Of a stretch of 8,601 nt of DNA, positions 1 to 6,339 are shown piece after piece; within the stretch, counting starts at the first letter, position 1, and each line of letters starts with the position of its first letter. The position numbers and the translations under genes are program-made. This DNA comes from VFBF01 sp033764865 (GTDB lineage: Bacteria > Pseudomonadota > Alphaproteobacteria > Caulobacterales > Aquidulcibacteraceae): the NCBI GenBank assembly GCA_033764865.1, contig JANRIM010000042.1, positions 1-8,601 of the forward strand, read 5' to 3'. Under the pieces are notes generated by a model, which saw nothing but the letters and a program-made list of their open reading frames with translations, did not search any database and was not told the DNA's origin.

Positions 1-1
1 G

Positions 2-994
2 GCGATCATCGCGGCGCTCGTGCCCTATGTGCGTGCGGATGGAGCGAACGACGACAAGCGGCGCGCGCTGCTGGAGGTGCGGGGGCTCGACCGGTACGAG
101 ACGTTCGACGTGTTCTACCCGCTGGTGTTTCCCGTGCGCGACGGGTCGTTCGTCCTGCGCGTGCGCCCGGCCGGCGGCGGGCCGGTCGTCACCCGCACGG
201 TGGGCGCCATCGATCTCGACGCGCGCCGCGCCGGCATGGCGGCCTCGCCCGACAGGAACGCGCCGGCGTGGACGGTGTCCTTCCGCGACCGCGCCGCGGT
301 GCTCTCGATGCCCACCTGGGCGCTCTACAATTCCACCTGGGACTGGAAGGCCTTCCTCGACGAAACGTTCGCCGAGATCGCGCGCACGCGGCCGCGGGCG
401 CTGATCGTGGACGTGCGCGGTAATGAGGGCGGGCTCGACTGCGGCCACGAGATCATCGCGCGCCTCATCGACGCGGACCTGCCGCTGGACGCCGACGAAC
501 GGCGCGTGCGCTACGTGAAGACCCCGCCCGATCTCGATCCCTACCTCGACACCTGGGACAAATCCTTCCGCGACTGGGGCGACCGGGCGGTCGCGCGCGG
601 CGACGGCTTCTACACATTGCAGGGCGGGTCGGGGGTGAGCTTCATCCAGCCGAAGGGCCCGCGCTTCACGGGCGATCTCATCGTGCTGACGGACGCGCAG
701 AACAGCTCCGCCACCTTCCAGTTCGCGCAGCTGGCGCAGCAGCGCGGGCTGGGCCGCCTTGTGGGCGGCGCCACGGGCGGCAACCAGCGCGGCATCAACG
801 GCGGGGCGTTCTTCTTCCTGCGCCTGCCGGGCTCGGGCCTGGAGGCGGACGTGCCGCTGATCGGGCGGTTCCCCGTCACGCCGCGCCCCGACGCCGGCAT
901 CCTGCCCGACGTCGCCGTGACGGACGGGCCCGAGGATGTCGCCGCGGGGCGCGACCGGGCGCTGGAGGCCGCGCTCACGCTCGCCGCCCGCTGA
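2..994 (+). CDS. S41-family peptidase (C-terminal processing protease/tricorn-like), 5' end cut by window
   Basis: The frame is open from base 2, so the true start lies upstream; about 330 residues are visible, ending in TGA. The S41 serine-protease fold shows as a strand and turn ending ALIVDVRGNEGG (codons near 398-433), then LIVLTDAQNSSATFQFA, where the second Ser of NSS (codon 707-709) aligns with the nucleophile of CtpA/Tsp proteins. After it come VGGATGGN, the conserved LEADVPL stretch and a terminal GILPDVAV typical of the family. The Lys that acts as general base in CtpA/Tsp lies 25 residues after the Ser; here that position is Asn. The enzyme may therefore use a tricorn-type His/Glu arrangement, with any His upstream of the window, or be altered in activity. 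No PDZ domain is seen in the visible part. Family members cleave peptides in the periplasm or cytoplasm; localisation cannot be judged without the N-terminus. Confidence 0.85.
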   Translation, partial: AIIAALVPYVRADGANDDKRRALLEVRGLDRYETFDVFYPLVFPVRDGSFVLRVRPAGGGPVVTRTVGAIDLDARRAGMAASPDRNAPAWTVSFRDRAAVLSMPTWALYNSTWDWKAFLDETFAEIARTRPRALIVDVRGNEGGLDCGHEIIARLIDADLPLDADERRVRYVKTPPDLDPYLDTWDKSFRDWGDRAVARGDGFYTLQGGSGVSFIQPKGPRFTGDLIVLTDAQNSSATFQFAQLAQQRGLGRLVGGATGGNQRGINGGAFFFLRLPGSGLEADVPLIGRFPVTPRPDAGILPDVAVTDGPEDVAAGRDRALEAALTLAAR

Positions 995-1004
995 GCGCGC
1001 GAAC

Positions 1005-1027
1005 GCGGCCCAAATTGTGGGCGCCGC
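1005..1027 (+). terminator. Stem-loop just after the S41 peptidase stop, possible weak terminator
   Basis: GCGGCCCA (1005-1012) can pair with TGGG and CCGC (1018-1021 and 1024-1027) with a two-base bulge and an AATTG loop, ten bases after the stop codon. No run of T follows, so intrinsic termination is uncertain. The rest of the 123-base gap up to glsA also holds two direct copies of GTCAC (near 1040-1055), but no convincing promoter. Confidence 0.25.
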
Positions 1028-1117
1028 TCCGCCGCGGGGCGTCACAGGAGTGTCACGGGCCTTGCCCCGCCGCGCGCCGTCCGATCCACTGCGGGTGCGC
1101 AGCGGGAGCGGACGGGC

Positions 1118-2974
1118 ATGACGGGCGAGCGGGTCGCGACGGCCGACGGGCCGATCGCGCTCTACCTGGAGAAACTCCACGCCCGCATCGCGTCCGTCCG
1201 CGACGGGGCGGTGGCGACCTACATCCCCAAGCTCGCCGAGGCCGACCCCGAGCGTTTCGCCATCGCCATCGCCACCACCGACGGGGAGGTGTACTGCGTC
1301 GGGGACACCGCCCACCCGTTCACGATCCAGTCGGTGTCGAAGCCGTTCATGTACGGCCTGGCGCTGGAGACGCACGGCCGCGCCGAGATGCTGCGCCACG
1401 TGGGCGTGGAGCCCACGGGCGGGGCGTTCAACGCGGCGATCTTCGACGAGGACAACAACCGCCCCTACAATCCCATGGTCAACGCCGGCGCCATCGGCGT
1501 GTCGGCGATGACGCCGGGACGCACCTACGCGGCGCGCCGCAAGGCCATGGCGGCCTGCTTCTCCCGCTATGTCGGCCGGCCCGTGGCCATCGACGAGGAG
1601 GTGTTCCGCTCCGAACGCGAGACCGGCGAGCGCAATCGCGCCATCGCCGCGCTGATGACGCGGGCGGCCATGATCGGGGGCAACACCGAAGCGATCCTCG
1701 ATCTCTACTTCAGCCAGTGCAGCGTGCTGGTGACGTGTCGCGATCTCGCCCTCATGGCCGCCACGCTGGCCAACGGCGGTGTGCAGCCCGTGACGGGCGA
1801 GCCGGCGCTGGCGCGCGAGTACGTGCACGACGTGCTGTCGGTGATGAACTCGTGCGGCATGTACAACTATGCCGGGCAGTGGTCCTACGAGGTGGGCATT
1901 CCCGCCAAGAGCGGGGTGTCGGGGTCCATCATCGCCATCGTGCCGGGGCAGATGGGGATCGCTGCGTTTTCCCCGCGTCTCGACAGCTTCGGCAACAGCG
2001 TGCGCGCCATCGCCGCGTGCAAGGCCATCGCGGAGGATTTCGGGCTGCACGTCTTCCGCACGCCCACGCTGGGCACCGCCGGCGTGCGCAGTGTGCGGCG
2101 GGGCGACAGCCTGCGCTCCAAGCGCCGCCGCAACGCCCATGAACGGGCGGTGCTCGACAGGCGCGGCGCCGACATCGTGGTGGCGGAGGCGCAAGGGGCC
2201 TTGTTCTTCGCGTCCGCGGAGCGGCTGGTGCGGCGGCTGCGCGCGGCGTGCGCGGACGCGCGCTTCCTCATCCTCGACCTTCGCCGCGTGTTCGCCGCCG
2301 ACACCGCCGCCGCGCGGCTCATCGCGGGGCTTGACGCCGATCTGGATGCGGCGGGCAAGCTGCTGTTCATCATCCACGGCGATGCGCGCCGCTTCTCCGG
2401 GCCGTTCAGCGCCATGCTGCTGGAGAACGACCGCGCCGGCGTGTTCGCCGAGCGCGACGAGGCGCTGGAGTGGTGCGAGGACAAGCTCATCGCCGGGGAC
2501 GCGCCCGCGCCCCGCGCCCAGCCCACGTTCTCGCTCGCCCGGCTCGATCTCTTCGCGGGCCTCTCGGCGGAGGACATCCACCTGGTGGAGAGCGTCGCGC
2601 GTCCCTTCTCGTTCGAGGCGGGCCAGCACATCCTGCGCGAGGGGGAGCCTGGCCGGCTGCTGTTCGTCATCGCCCGCGGGCGCGCCAGCGTGCGGCTCAA
2701 CATGACGGTGGACGGCGTCACCCGCTCGGTGCGGGTGGCGGTGGTGGAGCCGGGCGCGGCGGTGGGGGAGATGGCGCTGCTGGATGGCGGCCCGCGCTCG
2801 GCCGACGTCGTGGCCGATGAGCGGGTGGTCTGCTACGGCTTCGGCGTGGAGGAGCTGCGCGCGGGCCTAGCGGCGCGGCCCCACATCCTGCCCGTGATCC
2901 TGGCGAATCTCGCCCGCGACCTCGCCGAGCGGCTGCGCGGCGCCAACGCCCACATCCGCGCGCTGGAGCACTGA
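1118..2974 (+). CDS. glsA: Glutaminase A fused to STAS and cyclic-nucleotide-binding domains
   Basis: A 618-residue protein that should hydrolyse L-glutamine to glutamate and ammonia in the cytoplasm. Residues 1 to about 325 are a complete serine-dependent glutaminase of the beta-lactamase fold: the SxxK motif is S72-K75 in IQSVSKPF, and the other family pocket residues are all present (N122 in VNAGAI, E166, N173, Y197, Y249, V267 in AKSGVSG). Residues about 339-455 look like a STAS domain. Residues about 471-612 form a Crp-type cyclic-nucleotide-binding domain whose phosphate-binding cassette, G550-E551...P559-R560-S561-A562, keeps the Glu and Arg that contact cyclic nucleotides; there is no DNA-binding domain after it. 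Ordinary bacterial glutaminases have about 305-310 residues, so the last 290 are regulatory additions. The ATG is preceded by GGGAG nine bases upstream. It is inferred that cAMP or cGMP tunes activity or assembly. Catalytic assignment is secure; ligand identity is not. Confidence 0.93.
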   Translation: MTGERVATADGPIALYLEKLHARIASVRDGAVATYIPKLAEADPERFAIAIATTDGEVYCVGDTAHPFTIQSVSKPFMYGLALETHGRAEMLRHVGVEPTGGAFNAAIFDEDNNRPYNPMVNAGAIGVSAMTPGRTYAARRKAMAACFSRYVGRPVAIDEEVFRSERETGERNRAIAALMTRAAMIGGNTEAILDLYFSQCSVLVTCRDLALMAATLANGGVQPVTGEPALAREYVHDVLSVMNSCGMYNYAGQWSYEVGIPAKSGVSGSIIAIVPGQMGIAAFSPRLDSFGNSVRAIAACKAIAEDFGLHVFRTPTLGTAGVRSVRRGDSLRSKRRRNAHERAVLDRRGADIVVAEAQGALFFASAERLVRRLRAACADARFLILDLRRVFAADTAAARLIAGLDADLDAAGKLLFIIHGDARRFSGPFSAMLLENDRAGVFAERDEALEWCEDKLIAGDAPAPRAQPTFSLARLDLFAGLSAEDIHLVESVARPFSFEAGQHILREGEPGRLLFVIARGRASVRLNMTVDGVTRSVRVAVVEPGAAVGEMALLDGGPRSADVVADERVVCYGFGVEELRAGLAARPHILPVILANLARDLAERLRGANAHIRALEH

Positions 2975-3067
2975 GGCGACGGGCGGGGGCGGGGACGGCC
3001 CACGATTTGCCTGTTGCATCCGGGCCGGTCCCGCTTTTTCCTGCGGGGCGGTTCATCGGGGGCGCCC

Positions 3068-3931
3068 ATGGTTGGCATGATCGTACGGCTGGGGTCGCTT
3101 GTCCTGGTGCTGGCGGTGGGGTGGGTGCTGGGCACGCTCTATCCGGCCCCGGACGCGCTGGTGGCCCAGCTCAACCCCGCCGCGCTTGAGGCGCGCGCGG
3201 CCAGCGGCCTGCGCAAGATCGATTTCGACCGGTTTCAGGGGCTGCTCTCCAGCGACCAGCGGGCGCAATTCTTCGACGCCGCGGTGCGGGCGCGGGCGGC
3301 GGCGGGGCAGGTGATCCCTGTGGAGCGGGTTGCGGAAGCCGACATGCAGACATTCGCGGCGCCGGAGTCCGTGGCCTCCGTGGCCCCGTCCGCCGCGCCG
3401 TCGGGGTTCGAGCCCACGCTGGTCGCGTGCCCCGGCATGACCGTCTCCAACGGCCCGAAGGTGGACGCCGCGCGCAAGGTCGTGGGCTATGCGCCGGTGG
3501 TGACGGTGGGGGCGGTGAAGCTTGCGGCCAATCCCACGAAGGGCGCCTGCCTCTCGTCGGGCTATGGCCCCCGCGGCGGGCGCACGCACCGTGGCGTGGA
3601 CTACCACGCCCGCGACGGCGGCCCTATCCTGGCGGCGGGCGACGGCGTCGTGATCGAGCTCAAGTACCGCGACGACTACGGCAACATGCTGCTGATCGAT
3701 CACGGCGGGGGCGTCTACACGCGCTACGCGCACCTCGCCACGTTCCGCCCCGGCCTCGCGGTGGGATCGCGGGTGGTCGCGGGCGAGCAGGTGGGCCTGA
3801 TGGGCAACACCGCAAGCTACGCCGTGCCCGTGCACCTGCACTACGAGGTGCTGACCGGCGACTACGCCAACCCGAAGGCGAGCTTCGGCCTCACGCCGCA
3901 GAACGTGCTGGCCGCGCCCGCGGCGCTCTAG
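3068..3931 (+). CDS. M23-family (LytM/peptidoglycan endopeptidase) metallopeptidase, N-terminally anchored or secreted
   Basis: A 287-residue zinc peptidase expected to cut peptidoglycan cross-links or peptides in the periplasm. Residues about 5-24 form one hydrophobic segment (signal anchor or signal peptide). A middle region to about residue 150 has an Ala/Pro-rich stretch. The M23 domain occupies about 160-280. All catalytic positions known from LytM are present: zinc ligands H174 and D178 in HRGVD and H258 in HLHYE, plus H222 in YAHL and H256. C121 and C161 could form a disulfide outside the cytoplasm. The ATG at 3068 is chosen because GGGGG lies five bases upstream and it places the hydrophobic segment at the N-terminus; an in-frame TTG at 3014 would only add a short unconserved extension. 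It follows glsA by 93 bases and ends 15 bases from the convergent MinD-like gene. The exact substrate is unknown. Confidence 0.9.
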   Translation: MVGMIVRLGSLVLVLAVGWVLGTLYPAPDALVAQLNPAALEARAASGLRKIDFDRFQGLLSSDQRAQFFDAAVRARAAAGQVIPVERVAEADMQTFAAPESVASVAPSAAPSGFEPTLVACPGMTVSNGPKVDAARKVVGYAPVVTVGAVKLAANPTKGACLSSGYGPRGGRTHRGVDYHARDGGPILAAGDGVVIELKYRDDYGNMLLIDHGGGVYTRYAHLATFRPGLAVGSRVVAGEQVGLMGNTASYAVPVHLHYEVLTGDYANPKASFGLTPQNVLAAPAAL

Positions 3932-3946
3932 GCGCCAAATCGCGCG

Positions 3947-4741
3947 CTACGCGCTCAGCGCTTCGGCGATGCGCAGCACGTCCTCGAAGGCTTGGGCATG
4001 CGGATGGCGGACGCTGATGGGCGTCTGCGCGCGGATGCTGTCGCTGACGCGCGGGTCGCGGCAGATGACGCCCGCGAGCGGCGGCCGGTAGCCGAGGTAC
4101 ATCTCCGACGCCTTCGCCAGCTGCTCGTACACCCGCCGCCCCGAGGCGCGGGTGTCGGCCATGTTCACCACCACCCACGGCTGGGCGGCGGGCTGGGCGA
4201 GGCGCAGGACCTTGAGGAAGGCGTAGGCGTCGGTGAGGGCCGGCGGCTCCTCCGTCGTCACGACCACCACGCGGTTGGCCGCGCGCGCAAAGCGCATGAC
4301 GTTCGGGTCGATGCCGGCGGCGAGGTCGAGCAGCACGCGGTCATAGAGCGGCGCCAGCGCCGTCACGCCCTGCGCGATGCGGTGCACGTCCTCCAGCTTC
4401 AGCCCGCCCAGCGCGCCGGAGCCCGAGTGACCGGGCAGGAGATCGAAGCCGCCGCCGCGGCCCGGGCCGCCCAGCACCGGCGTCACCGCCTGGTCGAGTT
4501 CCAGCCAGCCGCGCATGACCGAAGCGAGATCCGCCTCCGGGCGCACGCCCAGCTGCACATCCACGTTGGCGAGGCCAAGATCGCAGTCCACCAGCAGCGA
4601 GCGCCGGCCCGTACGGCCGAAGGCGCACGCCAGCGAGACCGAGAACCACGTTTTCCCTACACCGCCCTTGCCGGAAGCCACCGCCATGATGGGGGCGGGG
4701 TTCGTGCGGGTCGCTGCGGCGCGTTTTGCTGCCACGGCCAT
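3947..4741 (-). CDS. MinD/FlhG-type deviant Walker A ATPase (ParA superfamily)
   Basis: A 264-residue cytoplasmic ATPase of the MinD/ParA group, whose members dimerise on ATP and position structures such as division sites or flagella. The deviant Walker A motif GKGGVGKT carries the signature K25 and catalytic K30. Walker A' is LLVDCDLGLANVD (residues 49-61), the form typical of MinD and FlhG. Walker B is VLLDLAAG (136-143). The N-terminus is short and basic (residues 1-15). It lacks the DQAxxLR motif by which FlhG contacts FlhF, and the C-terminus lacks an obvious basic membrane-targeting helix as in MinD, so neither name is assigned. The ATG at 4741 has AGAGG six bases upstream; an in-frame TTG at 4747 directly abuts that site and is unlikely. 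It lies downstream of LuxR-like gene 1, separated by 189 bases, so it probably has its own promoter. No flagellar or min genes are visible. Confidence 0.88.
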   Translation of the reverse strand: MAVAAKRAAATRTNPAPIMAVASGKGGVGKTWFSVSLACAFGRTGRRSLLVDCDLGLANVDVQLGVRPEADLASVMRGWLELDQAVTPVLGGPGRGGGFDLLPGHSGSGALGGLKLEDVHRIAQGVTALAPLYDRVLLDLAAGIDPNVMRFARAANRVVVVTTEEPPALTDAYAFLKVLRLAQPAAQPWVVVNMADTRASGRRVYEQLAKASEMYLGYRPPLAGVICRDPRVSDSIRAQTPISVRHPHAQAFEDVLRIAEALSA

Positions 4742-4793
4742 ATCCAACCTCTTTGTGTTCTGGGTTGGGACAATGGGGGCCGCGCGTTGCCGA

Positions 4794-4805
4794 GCCGTTT
4801 ACGGC
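4794..4805. promoter_or_regulatory. Palindrome GCCGT-TT-ACGGC upstream of the MinD-like ATPase gene
   Basis: A 12-base inverted repeat lies 52 bases before the ATPase start, in the 189-base gap 4742-4930, which is less GC-rich than the coding sequence around it. It could be an operator. I could not find a convincing -35/-10 pair in this gap. Seen directly: the symmetry. Inferred: any role. Confidence 0.2.
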
Positions 4806-4903
4806 GCTGACACATGGGCGATTTTTGCGTTGTGATTCAGTAAAGTAGGGCGGCCTTGAAGGGCTTTCCGGCAACCTCGATGAACGCGCGCTAAGCATGA
4901 ATC

Positions 4904-4918
4904 CGGCGTTAACCGCCG
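4904..4918 (-). terminator. Stem-loop after the stop of LuxR-like gene 1
   Basis: CGGCG (4904-4908) and CGCCG (4914-4918) pair over a five-base TTAAC loop, 12 bases beyond the stop of LuxR-like gene 1 in its direction of reading. The stem is short and has no T tract behind it, so it is at best a weak terminator or RNA-stability element. Confidence 0.22.
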
Positions 4919-4930
4919 AAGGTTTCGCCC

Positions 4931-5698
4931 TCAGGGGCTGATCAGGCCGCGCGCCACGGCCGCCGCCACCGCCTGCACGCGCGTGCGCACGCCCAGCCGC
5001 GCGCACGCGTCGGAGACATGGGCGTGCACCGTATGCGTCGACAGTCCCAGGATGGCGGCGATGTCGGCGCTGCTCTTGCCGCGTCCCACCCAGTAGAGGC
5101 AGTCGAGCTGGCGGCGGGTGAGGACGACGGGCGCGGCGTGCGTCTCCGTCAGCAGCCGCCGCGCCGCGCGGCCGTAGGCCTCCGCCAGGTGATAGAACGC
5201 CTCGCGCGCGTCGGGCGTGCGGGCGTCCATGCGGTCGCCGATCATCGTCACGCAGGTGTGGACGCCGTCCTGCCGGTGCCGCACGCCCACAAAGCCGTCG
5301 ATGATGCCGAAGGAGGCCCGCGTCGCCATGGCCAGACAGTCCGCGGCGGACATGTCGATGAGGGTGGGCAGGTCGCTGTAGAAGAAGGCGTCGGTGGTCC
5401 TGTGCGCGTAGCGGTGCACGGGATCGGCCGCGGTGATGGACTCCGGCTGCACGGCGCGGAAGTAGGGGTTGGTCGGCGATCCGGCGATGATGGACGCCTG
5501 CCCGTTCACGGACCGCACGACCATGAAGTCCGTGACGCCCAGCGGCGTCACGGCGCTGCGCGTGGCCGCTTCGAGATCGGCGAAGGTCTGGGCGGCGGCG
5601 ATGCGCGTGGCGCTGTCGAAGGCGTGCCTCGCCAGGTCGGGCACGGAAGTGGAGGATCCCGGATCCATCAGGTGGGCTCGTGTGACGCGATCCGGCAT
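4931..5698 (-). CDS. LuxR-like transcriptional regulator 1 (autoinducer-binding-like domain plus LuxR HTH)
   Basis: A 255-residue regulator. Residues about 22-180 resemble the LuxR autoinducer-binding fold: D92-P93 in AADPVHRY matches the conserved Asp-Pro of that family, followed by FYSD (106-109) and DGF (134-136). The Trp and Tyr usual in acyl-homoserine-lactone pockets are not obvious, so the ligand may differ. Residues 193-253 are the LuxR-type helix-turn-helix, with LTRRQLDCL, GKSSADIAAILGLS and the recognition helix THTVHAHV. The first Glu of the usual LTxREREVL start is Gln here. The ATG at 5698 is the only start agreeing with its two paralogues in length; a GAGGAA lies 12 bases upstream. 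It is the most diverged of the three paralogues: by hand count 46 of 63 HTH residues match regulator 3. Target genes are unknown; the MinD-like gene directly downstream is a candidate. Confidence 0.88.
   Translation of the reverse strand: MPDRVTRAHLMDPGSSTSVPDLARHAFDSATRIAAAQTFADLEAATRSAVTPLGVTDFMVVRSVNGQASIIAGSPTNPYFRAVQPESITAADPVHRYAHRTTDAFFYSDLPTLIDMSAADCLAMATRASFGIIDGFVGVRHRQDGVHTCVTMIGDRMDARTPDAREAFYHLAEAYGRAARRLLTETHAAPVVLTRRQLDCLYWVGRGKSSADIAAILGLSTHTVHAHVSDACARLGVRTRVQAVAAAVARGLISP
4959..5008. repeat. 50-base exact repeat, copy 1 (within LuxR-like gene 1)
   Basis: This stretch is identical, base for base, to 7269-7318 in LuxR-like gene 3. It encodes the helix-turn-helix end around ACARLGVRTRVQAVAAA. 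The corresponding part of LuxR-like gene 2 (near 6369-6418) differs at several bases, although gene 2 is closer to gene 3 at the protein level. Gene conversion between copies 1 and 3, or retention after duplication, would explain it. Confidence 0.85.
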
Positions 5699-5719
5699 CA
5701 GGCCCCCGGCTTCCTCGGG

Positions 5720-5793
5720 TTAAGGCTACGTGTGCGATTATTCGATATACACCATGGTCTCAGAGTTTTGGCGTCCATAGTGAAAGTTGCTTC
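5720..5793 (-). promoter_or_regulatory. AT-rich probable promoter region of LuxR-like gene 1
   Basis: The 109-base gap before LuxR-like gene 1 contains a stretch clearly richer in A and T than its neighbours. On the minus strand it reads TATATCGAATAAT (complement near 5737-5749), which includes AATAAT, a near match to a -10 box, but no good -35 sits at the right spacing. An eight-base palindrome ACCATGGT (5751-5758) lies within it and may be an operator or chance. Promoter identity is inferred from composition. Confidence 0.3.
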
Positions 5794-5794
5794 C

Positions 5795-5806
5795 CGTCGC
5801 GCGACG
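5795..5806. repeat. Perfect 12-base palindrome CGTCGCGCGACG
   Basis: CGTCGC followed directly by GCGACG, one base past the stop of the small helical gene. There is no loop and no T tract, so it is a poor terminator. It may be a protein-binding site, or chance in GC-rich DNA. Confidence 0.25.
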
Positions 5807-5807
5807 C

Positions 5808-6254
5808 TTACGCCGCAGCCGAGTCCCGGGTCTGTGCGTGTGCGCCCAGCGCCGCCGGCGCCACGTCGAGAATGCGTCGCGTGAACAGCAGGTTGGCTTC
5901 CACATCCGCCGAGAGGCCCGGCGTGAATGCGTGCCTATGCACGCCGTCGCGCAGGCGCGCGTCCCAGGCGTCGATCTCCCGCAAGGCGGCGCCGAGGTCG
6001 CCCTGGGCGAGGGCGCGATGGATGATCAGGCTCGCCGCATCGATTGCGCCGGGCGCAGGTGCGCGCGCGCCGAGGTCGCCCATCAGATCCCGCAGTCGCA
6101 GGTGCAAAGCCTCCCGCACCGCGATGACGCCGCACAGCGCCTCCCGCGCGTCGCTCTGGTGAACGAACGGTAAGGCGTCGGCATAGAGCGCCCGCGCTTC
6201 GGCGAGCAGCGCCGCAACGCTTTCCAATGCATGAAGATCGACAGTGGTCGGCAT
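5808..6254 (-). CDS. Small helical protein, possibly DUF2383/PA2169-like four-helix bundle
   Basis: A 148-residue protein of unknown function with no signal peptide or membrane segment, so probably cytoplasmic. It is almost entirely predicted helix by eye: residues about 4-26, 31-60, 71-86, 88-104 and 112-130 are Ala/Leu/Arg-rich with amphipathic spacing. The order of a long helix carrying EALCGVIAVREALHLRL, then a short Gly/Pro loop (62-70), then SLIIHRALAQGDLGAALREI, recalls the ferritin-like DUF2383 (PA2169) bundle. That link rests on pattern only, and His and Glu are too sparse to argue for a metal site. ATG at 6254 has AAGG seven bases upstream. It lies between two LuxR-like paralogues on the same strand, 85 bases after gene 2 and 109 before gene 1, which hints at co-regulation. 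Reading frame and codon use match the neighbours, so the gene is likely real; its function is not known. Confidence 0.7.
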   Translation of the reverse strand: MPTTVDLHALESVAALLAEARALYADALPFVHQSDAREALCGVIAVREALHLRLRDLMGDLGARAPAPGAIDAASLIIHRALAQGDLGAALREIDAWDARLRDGVHRHAFTPGLSADVEANLLFTRRILDVAPAALGAHAQTRDSAAA

Positions 6255-6300
6255 CGCGGCGCCTTTTCAGCCCCGCGCACACTCCCACCATGGCCGTCCA

Positions 6301-6330
6301 GCGCACACCCCCGAGGGCGCGGGGGTGCGC
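6301..6330 (-). terminator. Strong GC-rich stem-loop after LuxR-like gene 2
   Basis: On the minus strand GCGCACCCCCG pairs with CGGGGGTGTGCGC, an 11-base-pair stem with a two-base bulge and a six-base loop, starting nine bases after the stop of LuxR-like gene 2. It is the most stable hairpin noticed in the window. No T tract follows, so it may terminate inefficiently or act as a 3'-end stabiliser, and the small helical gene beyond it may be partly insulated. Confidence 0.45.
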
Positions 6331-6339
6331 CACCCGCCG

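Noticed and set aside
1040..1057. Two GTCAC copies before glsA as a Crp-type site
   Set aside because: They are direct, not inverted, so they do not form the TGTGA-N6-TCACA dyad; probably chance.
1060..1100. Possible promoter with TTGCCC before glsA
   Set aside because: The -35-like hexamer has no acceptable -10 at the right distance, so no promoter is claimed.
1015..2142. Plus-strand open frame of 375 codons overlapping glsA in another frame
   Set aside because: The overlapping glutaminase frame has full family conservation; this one is an Arg/Gly/His-rich shadow.
1885..2721. Minus-strand open frame of 278 codons opposite glsA
   Set aside because: Ser/Arg/Ala-rich shadow of the STAS and cNMP-domain coding region with no recognisable domain.
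3030..3047. CCCGC-N8-GCGGG hairpin between glsA and the M23 gene as a terminator
   Set aside because: The five-base stem is weak and the T run is in the loop, not after the stem.
3014..3067. TTG start giving the M23 peptidase 18 extra residues
   Set aside because: The ATG at 3068 has a better ribosome-binding site and puts the hydrophobic segment at the N-terminus.
5018..5884. Plus-strand open frame of 288 codons opposite LuxR-like gene 1
   Set aside because: Its composition is low-complexity (His, Gly, Arg, Val), with no motif, and the opposite strand encodes a clear regulator.
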